Origin: Hymenobacter lucidus | GTDB taxonomy: Bacteria; Bacteroidota; Bacteroidia; Cytophagales; Hymenobacteraceae | Length of the DNA: 64,000 nucleotides | Reading direction: 5' to 3' | Assembly (NCBI RefSeq): GCF_020447265.1 | Contig: NZ_JAJADR010000010.1 | Span: 42,089 to 106,088 of the forward strand | In this document: in pieces, positions 8,470 to 17,525 of the stretch | Position numbering within the stretch: the first letter of the stretch is position 1 | How the letters are laid out: the number at the start of each line of letters is the position of its first letter | Program-made: the position numbers and the translations under genes | The notes under the pieces: generated by a model | Seen by the model: the letters and a program-made list of their open reading frames with translations, nothing else | What the model was told of the DNA's origin: nothing | Databases searched by the model: none

Positions 8470-9945
8470 TTACTGAACTTCGGGTCCCCTGCTCCACCCA
8501 CCACCAAGGGCCCGATACAGGTCGATCAGTAGCAGGAATTGCTCGCGCCGGATGCCGGTCAGGTTTAATTCCGCGTCCAGCGCCGTGCGTTGGGCCGTTA
8601 CGACCTCTAAGTAATTGGCATAGCTGGCCGTATACAGGTCGTTCGATATGGCGACGGCTGTCGTCAACGCTTGTACTTCCTGTTGGCGCAGCTCGTAGGC
8701 CCGCTGGTAGTTTTCAATACCCCGCAGGTTGGTCGTAACTTCCGCAAAACCAGTCTGTATCGCCCGCTGGTAGCCCACATAGGCAGCCTGCTGCTGCGCT
8801 GCGGACTGTCGGTAGCTCGCCTGGAGCAGCGAGCGGTTCAACAGTGGAGCCGACACCCCGGCCAGCAGCCCGAAGGCCAGAGAGCCCGGCGTGGAAAAGA
8901 GCAGAGAGGCTTTGTACGCATTCACTCCCAGGTAAGGAGACAGGGTGAGTGCGGGCAGAAAGGCCGCGCGGGCGGCAGCCACATCGGCACGGGAAGCCAC
9001 CAGCTCCAACTCGGCCTGCTGCACGTCCGGGCGCCGCAGCAGCATGGAAGCCGGCAGTCCGGCCGAGATGGCGGGCAGCGCTTGATCCCGTAAGGGGGCG
9101 CCCCGCTGGATGGGCTGGGGATAGCGGCCCAGCAGGCGGTTGATTTCGTTTTCGGCCACGACTACCTCTTGCTGGGTTTCCGCTTCCAGGCTACGGGTCC
9201 GCAGCAGTTGGGCCAGAAACTGTTGCACGGCCAGCTCGGTGGCCCGGCCACCGAGCTTCTGCACCCGCACGATTTCCAGGGCCCGCTCCTGCAACTGCTC
9301 GTTCTTGCGCAATACCTCCAGCTGGTTGTCCAGGGACAGTAGCTCATAGTATAACCGCGCCACTTGGGCCACCAAGGCTGTTTCGACCAAACGGCGGCCC
9401 TGCTCGGTGGCCAGCAAGCGGGCAAAAGCGGCCTGCCGCCGACTGCGTAACTTCCCCCACAGGTCGATTTCCCAGGCGCTGCGCACGCCCAAAAAGTAGT
9501 CGGGTGCCACGGATGGGAGCACCTGCCCGTCGTTGGTGGCATTGTAGCCTGTCCCACTCAAGGTAGCAAACCGGTCGTAGCTGGCTGCTGCCACGGCGTT
9601 CACACTGGGCAGCAGCGCGCCGCGGGCGGCCTGCACGCTGGCCCGGGATATTTCCACCCGCTGCACGGCGATACGTAAATCCGGGTTGGCCCGGATGGCC
9701 GTGTCCAGCAGGGCGACCAGGCTGGGGTCGGTAAAAAACTGCCGCCACGAGCGGGTGGCACTGCTGGCGGTATCGGTAGCAGCCGTGCCGAAAGAGGTGG
9801 GAATAGGATTGCTGCGGGGTTCAACTACCGGGGTTGCTACCTTACAGCCGCCGAGCAGCAAAGCCAAGCCAACCACCACCGGCAGCGTCCGCCGAAGCCG
9901 AGGCAAAAGGGAGTCAGGCAAACGAAAAGCACTCACGAACTTCAT
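8470..9945 (-). CDS. RND efflux outer-membrane factor (TolC/NodT family lipoprotein)
   Basis: A 491-residue protein with a lipoprotein signal ending LALLLGGC and two outer-membrane efflux repeats. Typical segments are SVNAVAAASYDRF, VRSAWEIDLWGKLRSRRQAA (the strongly conserved WEIDLWGKL block), LPASMLLRRPDVQQAELELV and NLRGIENYQRAYELRQQEVQ. It forms the outer-membrane channel of the tripartite pump encoded with it. It is the last gene of the adaptor-pump-channel operon, 9 bases after the pump gene. It is convergent with the antiporter gene, with the two stop codons only 9 bases apart. Confidence 0.93.
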   Translation of the reverse strand: MKFVSAFRLPDSLLPRLRRTLPVVVGLALLLGGCKVATPVVEPRSNPIPTSFGTAATDTASSATRSWRQFFTDPSLVALLDTAIRANPDLRIAVQRVEISRASVQAARGALLPSVNAVAAASYDRFATLSGTGYNATNDGQVLPSVAPDYFLGVRSAWEIDLWGKLRSRRQAAFARLLATEQGRRLVETALVAQVARLYYELLSLDNQLEVLRKNEQLQERALEIVRVQKLGGRATELAVQQFLAQLLRTRSLEAETQQEVVVAENEINRLLGRYPQPIQRGAPLRDQALPAISAGLPASMLLRRPDVQQAELELVASRADVAAARAAFLPALTLSPYLGVNAYKASLLFSTPGSLAFGLLAGVSAPLLNRSLLQASYRQSAAQQQAAYVGYQRAIQTGFAEVTTNLRGIENYQRAYELRQQEVQALTTAVAISNDLYTASYANYLEVVTAQRTALDAELNLTGIRREQFLLLIDLYRALGGGWSRGPEVQ

Positions 9946-9954
9946 ACAGTAGAA

Positions 9955-12900
9955 TTAGACGGCGGCGTGGACAGGCTCCGCGGCTACGGCGGCCGGCAAA
10001 GGCTGTGGCGTGTTGCGCTCTTGCTTTTTGTCCCGAGAGAACAGCACGTACAGGCCGGGAATGAGCACCACGCCGAACAGGGTGCCGATAAGCATGCCGC
10101 CCGCCGCAGCCGTACCGATGGAGCGGTTGCCCATGGCGCCCGCGCCCGTGGCGATGCAGAGCGGAATCAGGCCCGCTACAAAGGCAAAGGAGGTCATCAG
10201 AATCGGCCGCAGCCGCGAGCGTGCCCCTTCCACGGCGGCTTCCAATGCCGAGAGTCCCTGTTGGCGGCGCAGCACGGCAAACTCAATGATCAGGATGGCG
10301 TTTTTGCCCAGCAGACCAATGAGCATGACCAGCGATACCTGCGCGTAAATGTTGTTCTCCAGGCCCAACAGCTTCAGGGCCAGGAAAGCACCGAAGATGC
10401 CGGTAGGCAAACTTAGCAGCACCGGCAGCGGCAGCGTGAAGCTCTCGTACTGGGCGGCCAGCAGCAGGTAGACGAATACGAGCACAATGCCGAACACGTA
10501 CAGCGCCTGGTTGCCCGAGATAATCTGCTCGCGGGTCATGCCGCTCCATTCGAAGGTGTAGCCGCGGGGCAGCTCTTTGGCTGCTACCTGCTCAATGGTA
10601 CGAATCGCATCCCCGGACGAGAAGCCCGGCGAGGTATCCCCGTTGAGCGTAGCCGAGGTGTACATGTTGTAGCGGGTGAACTGCTCGGGTCCATATACCC
10701 GTTCCAGGCGCACGAAGGTAGAGTAGGGCACCATTTCGCCCCGGTCGTTTTTCACATACAGGCTCAGAATGTCTTCGGGCTTGGTGCGGTAACCCGGCAG
10801 GGCCTGCACCATCACCTTGTACATCTGCCCGAAGCGGATAAAGCTGGCCGCGTAGTTCGAGCCCATCAGGGTTTGCAGCGTGCGCATGGCCCGGGCCACG
10901 GTCACGCCCTTTTTGGCCGCCAGATCGGGGTCGACGTGAATCAGATACTGCGGGAACGTGGGGTCAAAGCCGGAGAAGGTATTCTCAATGGCCGGGGTCT
11001 TGTTTAAGGCCGCAATGAAGCGCTTGGCCACCGCGTTGGTCTGATGCAAATCGCCGCTGCCCGTACGGTCGAGCACCCGCAGATCGAAGCCGCCGGCGTT
11101 CCCAAAGCCGGGTACGGTGGGCGGGGTAAAAAACTGAATCTGCGCCCCCGTGATATGCTTGGTCTTAGCCCGAAGCTGGTCCATGAGCTCCGTCACGGTT
11201 TCCGGGCGCTTATCCCAGGCTTTAAGGTTGATCATTCCCATGCCGTAGGAAGCCCCGGCCACGTCGTTCATCAGGCTGTAGCCCGCCAGGGTCGAAATGG
11301 ATTCTACCGGCTTGAGCGTTTGCGCCACCTGCTGCACCTGGTCCAGCACGCGCTGGGTGCGCTCGACGGTAGCGCCGGGGGGCGAGGTGACGTTCACGTA
11401 CACCATGCCCTGATCTTCGCTGGGAATAAAGCCCGTGGGTAGAATGGCATTCACGCCCCAGGTGGCCGCGAAGAAAAACAGCAGCAGCCCGACCGTTACC
11501 AGCCGGCGGGAGGCCAGGGCCCGCACCAGGGTTTGGTACCGGCCGGCAAAGGTCTCGTAGCGGCGGTTGAACCCGGCAAAAAACCGACCCAGAAGTCCTG
11601 TTGGCCGCTCGTCAGCTTCGTGTGTATCTCCCTCAATGGCGGGAGTTGGCTTGAGCAGCAACGCACACAGGGCCGGGGTCAGTGTCAAGGCATTCACCCC
11701 CGAAATGACGATGGAAATAGCCAGGGTCAGCGAAAACTGCCGGTAGAACACGCCCACCGGCCCGCTCATGAAGGAAACAGGGATAAATACGGCCGACATC
11801 ACCAGGGTGATGGCCACGATGGCCCCGCTGATTTCGCGCATGGCTGCCAGCGTCGCATCCATGGCCGAGAGATGTTCTTCGTGCATTTTGGCGTGCACGG
11901 CTTCGACGACTACAATGGCATTATCCACCACAATGCCAATGGCCAGCACCAGGGCAAACAGGGTAAGCAGGTTGATGGAGAAGCCTAGCAGCTGCATGAA
12001 AAACAAGGTGCCTACCAGCGCCACGGGCACGGCCAGGGCCGGAATCAGGGTGGAGCGCCAGTCCTGCAGGAACAGGTACACCACGACGAACACCAGTAGA
12101 AACGCCTCGAACAGCGTGCGGACTACTTCGTGGATACTCGCGTCCAGAAAGCGGGAGACGTCGTAGCTGATGGTGTAGCGCATACCGGGCGGAAAGCTGG
12201 TTTTCTGCAACTCCGCCATCCGCTGCTTTACCTGCGCAATGACATCGGAAGCGTTGGAACCCGGCAACTGCTTGAGCATGATGGCAGCTGACGGCTTGCC
12301 GTTGGTTTTGGACAGCATCCGATAGGTCTGCACGCCAAATTCGACGTCCGCGACATCCTTAAGGCGCAGCACGGAGCCGTCGGGGTTGGCGCGCACCACG
12401 ATGTTGCGGTACTGCTCAGGCTCGAAGAGCTTGCCAGTATAGCGCAGCACGTACTGCAGCACCTGGGGGGAACGGCCCGAGCTTTCCCCGGTGCGGCCGG
12501 GAGCTGCCTCTACGCTCTGGGCCTGGATGGCGGCCACTACCTCGTCGGCGCCGGCGCGGTAGGCCAGCAGGCGGTCGGGCTTGAGCCACACGCGCATGGC
12601 GTACTCGCGGTTGCCCATGATTTCGGCCAGGCCCACGCCCTTGATGCGCTTGAGCTCCTGCAGAATGTTGATGTCGGCGAAGTTGTAGATGAACTTCTCG
12701 CCCACGGCCGCGTCATCGCTCACGACGTTGAGGTAGAGCAGCATGCTGTTTACCTCCTTTTCAGTGGCCACGCCGGCCTTGATGACTTCTTCGGGCAGCT
12801 CGTCGATGACGGTGGTCACGCGGTTCTGCACGGCCACGGCGGCCAGGTCCGGGTCGGTGCCTACCTCGAAGAACACCTCAATGAGGGTGGTGCCGTTGTT

Positions 12901-13149
12901 GGTGGTCACCGTATTCATGTAGGTCATACCCGGTACGCCGTTAATGGCCCGCTCCAGGGGCGTGGCCACGGCCTTGGCGCAGACCTCGGCATTGGCGCCA
13001 TTATACTTGGCGCGCACCGTCACGGAGGGGGGCACGATGTCGGGGAACTGGGTAACGGGCAGCGTGTAGAAGGCTCCCACACCCAGTAGGGTAATAAAGA
13101 GGGAGATGACCAGCGAGAGCACCGGCCGGCGGATGAAGATTTCGAACAT
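9955..13149 (-). CDS. RND multidrug efflux permease, HAE1 (AcrB) family
   Basis: Full-length, 1064 residues. Starts MFEIFIRRPVLSLVISLFIT, the classic N-terminal helix, and holds the porter-domain segments and 12 membrane helices expected of AcrB homologues. The proton-relay helices read GIVVDNAIVVVEA in TM4 and LLGKNAILIIEFA in TM10. So the Asp407 and Lys940 equivalents (AcrB numbering) are present, but the second TM4 acid (Asp408) is Asn. It is the inner-membrane, proton-driven pump of a tripartite system. HAE1 members usually export drugs or amphiphiles rather than metals. It lies 21 bases after the adaptor gene and 9 before the channel gene. Confidence 0.95.
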   Translation of the reverse strand: MFEIFIRRPVLSLVISLFITLLGVGAFYTLPVTQFPDIVPPSVTVRAKYNGANAEVCAKAVATPLERAINGVPGMTYMNTVTTNNGTTLIEVFFEVGTDPDLAAVAVQNRVTTVIDELPEEVIKAGVATEKEVNSMLLYLNVVSDDAAVGEKFIYNFADINILQELKRIKGVGLAEIMGNREYAMRVWLKPDRLLAYRAGADEVVAAIQAQSVEAAPGRTGESSGRSPQVLQYVLRYTGKLFEPEQYRNIVVRANPDGSVLRLKDVADVEFGVQTYRMLSKTNGKPSAAIMLKQLPGSNASDVIAQVKQRMAELQKTSFPPGMRYTISYDVSRFLDASIHEVVRTLFEAFLLVFVVVYLFLQDWRSTLIPALAVPVALVGTLFFMQLLGFSINLLTLFALVLAIGIVVDNAIVVVEAVHAKMHEEHLSAMDATLAAMREISGAIVAITLVMSAVFIPVSFMSGPVGVFYRQFSLTLAISIVISGVNALTLTPALCALLLKPTPAIEGDTHEADERPTGLLGRFFAGFNRRYETFAGRYQTLVRALASRRLVTVGLLLFFFAATWGVNAILPTGFIPSEDQGMVYVNVTSPPGATVERTQRVLDQVQQVAQTLKPVESISTLAGYSLMNDVAGASYGMGMINLKAWDKRPETVTELMDQLRAKTKHITGAQIQFFTPPTVPGFGNAGGFDLRVLDRTGSGDLHQTNAVAKRFIAALNKTPAIENTFSGFDPTFPQYLIHVDPDLAAKKGVTVARAMRTLQTLMGSNYAASFIRFGQMYKVMVQALPGYRTKPEDILSLYVKNDRGEMVPYSTFVRLERVYGPEQFTRYNMYTSATLNGDTSPGFSSGDAIRTIEQVAAKELPRGYTFEWSGMTREQIISGNQALYVFGIVLVFVYLLLAAQYESFTLPLPVLLSLPTGIFGAFLALKLLGLENNIYAQVSLVMLIGLLGKNAILIIEFAVLRRQQGLSALEAAVEGARSRLRPILMTSFAFVAGLIPLCIATGAGAMGNRSIGTAAAGGMLIGTLFGVVLIPGLYVLFSRDKKQERNTPQPLPAAVAAEPVHAAV

Positions 13150-13170
13150 GGGGCTTGCGAATGGAAGTGA

Positions 13171-14319
13171 CTACTCGGCTGCGACCAGCATGCTGCTCAG
13201 GGCAACCGGCCGGGCCGTGATGCGGGCCCCGTCGCGCAAATCCTGAATGCCTTCGCACACCACCTGCTCGCCGGCTTTGAGACCCGACTTGACCACGTAA
13301 AAGGCATCCAGGCGGGCCTGGGGCTCGAAGTTTTTCTGGTGTACCACGCCCTGCGTATCGACCACGTACACGTAGTTTTTGTCCTGCTGCTCAAACACGG
13401 CCTTCTGCGGTACCAGCAGGGCATCAGACACGGCATTGCCCAAGCGTACTTTGCCGGTAGCCCCATGTTTGAGCAGCTGTCGGGGGTTGGCAAAACGGGC
13501 CCGGAAGGCAATGGAGCCGGTGGAGGCCTGGAACTGCCCGTCCACGCTTTCAATCGTACCCGGCGGCGAGTAGAGCGAACCATCGGCCAGCAGCAGGCGC
13601 ACCGCACTGGCCCCGACTACGTCCTGGGCCCGGGTTTTGACATACTCCAGGTACTCGGCCTCCGACACGTTGAAGTAGGCAAACAAGTCCCGTGTGTCCG
13701 AGACGGTCGTCAGCAGGGTACCATCCGCAATCAGACTGCCTACCTTGAGCGGCTCGCGGTTAACAATGCCGTCAAAGGGTGCCCGAATCAGCGTGTAGGA
13801 AAGCTGCAGTGCGGCATTAGCAGCGGCCGAGCGGGCCTCCTCAATACTGGAATGGGCGGCGCTGAGCTTGGCTTCGGCTACGTCCAGCTCGGTTTTGGTG
13901 ATGATGTTTTTCTCCGTGAGCATGCGCACCCGGTCAAGCTCCAGGCTGGCTACCCGGGCCTGGGCCTGGGCATTACTAAGCATGGCGCGGGCGCGGGCCA
14001 GACGGGTCTTGTACTCGGCATCATTGATGCGAAACAGGGCCTGTCCCTTCTTCACGGCCTGTCCCTCATCCACGTAAATCTGTTCCAGAAAGCCGGGCAC
14101 CCGGGCCCGGATTTCCACGTTGCGCACAGCCTGAATGTCGGCTACGTAGTCGTGGGTGAGTACCGTGTCGCGGGCCGCCAGACGGGTTACCGGGAGGGAG
14201 GGAATGGTTTCAGCATCCCCCCCCGTATCGGCCTGCGACTGGGTGCCACAGCTGCCTAACCCAAGGGCCAACAGCGGAATAGCTAAAGTAAAGTTTCGGG
14301 CGAAATGGCGTAGTAGCAT
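13171..14319 (-). CDS. RND efflux periplasmic adaptor (AcrA/MexA family lipoprotein)
   Basis: A 382-residue protein with a lipoprotein signal, MLLRHFARNFTLAIPLLALG then LGSC. The biotinyl-lipoyl half motifs are VEIRARVPGFLEQIYVDEGQ and LIRAPFDGIVN, flanking an alpha-hairpin (about 95-170). The beta-barrel and membrane-proximal domains follow (LVPQKAVFEQQDKNYVYVVD). It bridges the pump and the outer-membrane channel. First gene of the efflux operon. The ATG at 14319 is preferred to one at 14361 because it starts the lipoprotein signal; the shared promoter element lies just upstream, at 14372-14414. Confidence 0.93.
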   Translation of the reverse strand: MLLRHFARNFTLAIPLLALGLGSCGTQSQADTGGDAETIPSLPVTRLAARDTVLTHDYVADIQAVRNVEIRARVPGFLEQIYVDEGQAVKKGQALFRINDAEYKTRLARARAMLSNAQAQARVASLELDRVRMLTEKNIITKTELDVAEAKLSAAHSSIEEARSAAANAALQLSYTLIRAPFDGIVNREPLKVGSLIADGTLLTTVSDTRDLFAYFNVSEAEYLEYVKTRAQDVVGASAVRLLLADGSLYSPPGTIESVDGQFQASTGSIAFRARFANPRQLLKHGATGKVRLGNAVSDALLVPQKAVFEQQDKNYVYVVDTQGVVHQKNFEPQARLDAFYVVKSGLKAGEQVVCEGIQDLRDGARITARPVALSSMLVAAE

Positions 14320-14371
14320 GGAGCAAAAGGCGCTAAGTAGATGACGCACGGTGAGCTCCAAAAGTGGTCTT

Positions 14372-14414
14372 CCGACATTAGGACCACATTACAGGGGAAT
14401 TAAAAATCATTAAA
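14372..14414 (-). promoter_or_regulatory. Copy 1 of the shared 43-bp promoter element, in front of the efflux operon
   Basis: Read on the minus strand it starts TTTAATGATTTTTAAT, a direct repeat of TTTAAT with 10-bp periodicity. A conserved TAATGTCGG lies 19-27 bases further on. The same layout occurs at 15100-15142 and 18818-18860. Helically phased direct repeats are what OmpR-family regulators bind, and the OmpR-type regulator at 16848-17525 is the obvious candidate. It ends about 50 bases before the adaptor ATG. Confidence 0.65.
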
Positions 14415-14462
14415 TGGATGTATCCGCTACGCCGCTGAGCGTTTGTTGCGTGAGCAGCTATG

Positions 14463-14816
14463 CTAGTTAAAGGGTAAGGCCGATGGCACAAAGGCGGTAC
14501 GGCAGGCATCTTCGGCCCGACGGCAAGCCTCCGTGCAGCTGCGACACTGCTCGTGACTGAATTGGCAACACTCATCTGCGCAGACCCGGCAGAGTTCGGC
14601 ACATTCCCGCAGGATGTGCGCCGTGTGCTCTGCTTGGCGCATGACAAAGGCCGCTGCCAGGCGGCACAGGTCAGCGCAGTCCCGGCTAAGCTGTACGCTG
14701 CGCAGTTGCAGCAACGACTCTGCGTGCACCATTCCAGCGGCTGCCTGGCACTCACACGCGGCAATACAAGCATTAAGAGCATCTAAGACATGTTGTTGGC
14801 GGGGCAGCATAGCCAT
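14463..14816 (-). CDS. Four-helix-bundle copper-binding protein (Csp-like, DUF326)
   Basis: A 117-residue all-helical protein with about fourteen cysteines in Cx2-4C spacing, such as ACIAACEC (16-23), CADLC and ECAELCRVCADECC near the C-terminal half. This is the pattern of the Csp/DUF326 copper storage proteins, which fill a four-helix bundle with cuprous ions. No signal peptide is present, so it resembles the cytosolic Csp3 type. A copy of the shared regulator-type promoter lies upstream at 15100-15142, which suggests metal-stress control together with the efflux operon. The function is inferred from family and cysteine pattern. Confidence 0.85.
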   Translation of the reverse strand: MAMLPRQQHVLDALNACIAACECQAAAGMVHAESLLQLRSVQLSRDCADLCRLAAAFVMRQAEHTAHILRECAELCRVCADECCQFSHEQCRSCTEACRRAEDACRTAFVPSALPFN

Positions 14817-15099
14817 TTAGGTAAGGAGGTGTGGGGAGAGTAGTAGACAGAAAGAGCACAGAGCACTACGAGGAAAGCGTACTGCGTAATAAATTACGTG
14901 AGGCCACGGCGACCATCCCAAGGCATAGGGAAGGAAGCAGCCGTAAGCCCCTTCTTTTATGTGGCGACAACCCACCCACTGCCTGCCGCTGCAACGGCCT
15001 TTCGCAGTGGATGAGCGGCGCCACACCTGTCCATTAGCAGCTGGCGGACCGCCAGCGCTTTGCCAGCTTAGTGTCCGGATTGTGCACGAAGTATCGCAG
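14817..15099 (-). other. Long leader between promoter element and the Cys-rich gene
   Basis: About 280 bases with no convincing coding frame on either strand. It holds a strong dyad, GCTGGCGGTCCGCCAGC at 15042-15058, and a shorter one, CGTAATAAATTACG, at 14884-14897. If transcription starts at the element at 15100-15142, this is an untranslated leader and could carry post-transcriptional control. Confidence 0.4.
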
Positions 15100-15142
15100 C
15101 CGACATTAGCAGTAGATTACCGCCGAATTAAAAAACATTAAA
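15100..15142 (-). promoter_or_regulatory. Copy 2 of the shared 43-bp promoter element, upstream of the Cys-rich gene
   Basis: Minus-strand TTTAATGTTTTTTAAT followed at the same distance by CTAATGTCGG. Identical to copy 1 at both TTTAAT half-sites and over the final TAATGTCGG. It overlaps the stop codon of the small membrane protein gene at 15138-15401. Confidence 0.65.
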
Positions 15143-15401
15143 GCTGGTCGGAGCTAGCAGAGTTCATAATACGCGCCAGCGAGTCAGGCCGCGTCGCATA
15201 ACCCCGCTGGCACTTGGCCAGCTCACTGCGCACCTGGGCTAGCTCCATCTCCGTTACGGTGACGGGTAGCCCGGCTTCGAGTTCGTAATTCATAGACTGA
15301 TCCGTCTGCTGCTTTAAAAAGAAGAAGTTGAGCAGCATTGATAGTACCAGGGCGCCCAGCAAGAGGCCGAGCAGCAGGCGATTTCGGTTTTCCCGTTCCA
15401 T
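15138..15401 (-). CDS. Small single-pass membrane protein, unknown function
   Basis: An 87-residue protein beginning MERENRNRLLLGLLLGALVL, with one membrane helix and then a predicted extracytoplasmic helix (LPVTVTEMELAQVRSELAKC) and a single Cys. It follows the sensor kinase gene by about 70 bases on the same strand, so it may be the last gene of the lgt-regulator-kinase operon and perhaps a metal sensor accessory. An ATG at 15443 would add 14 residues before the membrane helix. No family was recognised. Confidence 0.6.
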   Translation of the reverse strand: MERENRNRLLLGLLLGALVLSMLLNFFFLKQQTDQSMNYELEAGLPVTVTEMELAQVRSELAKCQRGYATRPDSLARIMNSASSDQL

Positions 15402-15474
15402 GGCGTGGTGCGTGAAGTACCCACAAAAGAGCGCCGCCAACATTAAAACGGCATGAATGCAGGATTATTAATAA

Positions 15475-16842
15475 TTAAGCCGGCCCTACCGGTAGAAGTA
15501 CAAGTGCCGTCGTGCCAATTCCCTCCGTTGAGTCCAGGGTAATAGTCCCGCCGTGCAGCTGTACAATTTTGCGGGTCAGGGCAAGGCCAATGCCATACCC
15601 AGGGCGGTCACGCCCGTTCGCGGCCCGATACAAGGGCTCGAACACATGTGAAAGAGCATCTGTAGCAATGCCGATTCCTTCATCTTTTACTGTGAGCTGC
15701 AGATGCGTAACGGACCGATAGCCCAATGCAACCCGCACCGATGTGGCGGAGTATTTACACGCATTATCCAGTAGGTTCACCAGCGCTGTGGAAAGCAGAT
15801 GCGCATTACCGGCTACGACAAACAAGTCTTCGATGTCCTCCGGCATGTCTCCATACTCCAGGTGCAGATTCTGGGTTGGATAGGTAGCCGCCACCGTCTG
15901 CATGGCCCGTGCCAGGCACTCATCCAGGCGCACTGGCTCCCGGCAAAAGGCCGCCTCATCCGTTTTGGCCAGAGCTAATAAGCCATTGGTCAGCGCAATC
16001 ACCTTTTTAAGTTCTTCCACGGCCGACGCTTGGCTGCGCTTGGCTTCGGCTAAGTCCTGATCATAGGCCAGGGACGTTTCCAGCGTACCCAACAGGGTAG
16101 CCAGGGGGGTGCGTAGCTCATGGGAGGCATGGGAAAGAAAGCTTTTCTGCATTTCGAATGCCTGCTCCACCCGCGTCAGCATCTGATTGAAGGTAATGGC
16201 TAAGTGCGCAATTTCATCGGTGCCGTTGCCCTCGTCGACCCGGGTGCCCAGCCGACTGGCCGTAATATTTTCTACTTGCGTGACCACCCGGGCAATGGGG
16301 CGCAATGATTGGTCGGCGAAGTACCACCCAGCCAGCACAATCAGTACCAGGCCGCCGATATTGCCGACCAGCAGGATCAAGCGCAGCTTTTGCAGCTGCT
16401 GAAACCCATAGTCATCCCGACCCGCGGCAAACAGGCGATAGGGTTGCCCTTTAAATTCCTGGTAGATGCCGACGGCCTCCAGCGACCCATCCCGAAAGCG
16501 GATGGGGCCTCCAGTCTGCACCCGGGCCAACTGGGCGGAGTTCGACTTCTGGCTGAGCGTATCGGCGCTGGTATACAGCAACCGGTCCCCGGGGCCATAG
16601 ATACTAACGCGCTCCTCGGGAATGGTTACCAAGTCACGCCGCCGAAACGGGCGCACATTCTCCAGGGTCGGAGACTGCCGCAGCACCAACCGGGCCGTCA
16701 TCACGGCTTTGCCGGCCAGGCGGTCCGCAAAGCGCTGCTGGCGGGAGGTGGCGTAGAAATAATAGATAAAGCCGGACAGGGAGAGCTGAATAACGAGCAC
16801 CAACAGGGTAAAGCGCAGGATCAGCTTGTTGCGAATCAGCAT
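15475..16842 (-). CDS. Sensor histidine kinase with HAMP domain (heavy-metal CusS-like)
   Basis: 455 residues: first membrane helix about 12-30, a periplasmic domain of about 120 residues, a second helix about 154-173, then HAMP. The HisKA box is FLSHASHELRTPLATLLG with the phospho-acceptor His at 241. The ATPase boxes are LLDNACKYS (N), KDEGIGIA (G1) and GYGIGLALTRKI (G2). The architecture and partner type are those of CusS/CzcS-like metal sensors, but the ligand is not readable. It starts 5 bases after its response regulator gene and acts with it. Confidence 0.92.
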   Translation of the reverse strand: MLIRNKLILRFTLLVLVIQLSLSGFIYYFYATSRQQRFADRLAGKAVMTARLVLRQSPTLENVRPFRRRDLVTIPEERVSIYGPGDRLLYTSADTLSQKSNSAQLARVQTGGPIRFRDGSLEAVGIYQEFKGQPYRLFAAGRDDYGFQQLQKLRLILLVGNIGGLVLIVLAGWYFADQSLRPIARVVTQVENITASRLGTRVDEGNGTDEIAHLAITFNQMLTRVEQAFEMQKSFLSHASHELRTPLATLLGTLETSLAYDQDLAEAKRSQASAVEELKKVIALTNGLLALAKTDEAAFCREPVRLDECLARAMQTVAATYPTQNLHLEYGDMPEDIEDLFVVAGNAHLLSTALVNLLDNACKYSATSVRVALGYRSVTHLQLTVKDEGIGIATDALSHVFEPLYRAANGRDRPGYGIGLALTRKIVQLHGGTITLDSTEGIGTTALVLLPVGPA

Positions 16843-16847
16843 AGCCG

Positions 16848-17525
16848 CTAGCCTTCGCGCAGCACGTAGCCCATGCCGACCACCGTGTGAATCAGCTTGA
16901 TGTCATAGCCCTTGTCCAGCTTTTTGCGCAAGTGGCTCACGTACACGTCAATCACGTTCGTGTTCGTATCGAAATTCAGCTCCCAGACCCGCTCGGCAAT
17001 ATCCACCCGGGTGATGATTTTGCCCCGGTTCAGCAGCAAATACTCCAGCAGCGAATACTCCTTCGTGGTCAGATCAATGCGCTGCCCGGCCCGGACCACA
17101 CTTTTTCGGTCCAGATCCAGTTCCAGATCTGCCAGGCGCAGTACGCGCTGCCCGGCCGCGGACTCTCCGTAGCGCCGGGTCAGCACCCGGGTCCGCATCA
17201 GGAGCTCTTTAAACTCAAAGGGTTTGGCCAGGTAATCATCGGTGCCCGCCTCAAAGCCCATCACCTTGTCATCTAAGCTATCCAGCGCCGTGAGTAGAAG
17301 CACGGGTTGGTGGGGGGCCTGTTGTTTGAGTAGGCGGCACAGCTCAAAGCCATTGATGTGGGGCAGGTTGACATCCAGGATAACCAGGTCATAGACCTGC
17401 TTTTGGGCCAGTGACAGTCCCATGCGGCCATCGTAGGCAACTTCGAGCTCATAGCCTTCATTCTCAAAGCCCTTTTTGACAAAGGATGCCAGCTTGGGCT
17501 CGTCTTCAACCAAGAGTAATTTCAT
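16848..17525 (-). CDS. OmpR-family response regulator
   Basis: 225 residues: a receiver domain with the acidic pair VEDE, phospho-acceptor Asp51 in VILDVNLP, and the switch Lys in YLAKPFEF. A winged-helix DNA-binding domain follows (LTTKEYSLLEYLLLNRG, then VIDVYVSHLRKKLD). The start ATG at 17525 lies within the end of lgt, an ATGA overlap, which implies translational coupling. It is the likely reader of the three 43-bp direct-repeat elements at 14372, 15100 and 18818, because OmpR-type dimers bind direct repeats spaced by one helical turn. Confidence 0.93.
   Translation of the reverse strand: MKLLLVEDEPKLASFVKKGFENEGYELEVAYDGRMGLSLAQKQVYDLVILDVNLPHINGFELCRLLKQQAPHQPVLLLTALDSLDDKVMGFEAGTDDYLAKPFEFKELLMRTRVLTRRYGESAAGQRVLRLADLELDLDRKSVVRAGQRIDLTTKEYSLLEYLLLNRGKIITRVDIAERVWELNFDTNTNVIDVYVSHLRKKLDKGYDIKLIHTVVGMGYVLREG

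Noticed and set aside
13339..14259. 306-codon plus-strand frame
   Set aside because: Antisense of the efflux adaptor gene in GC-rich DNA.
14378..14782. 134-codon minus-strand frame
   Set aside because: Overlaps the Csp-like gene in another frame; the Csp-like frame has the ordered cysteine pattern.
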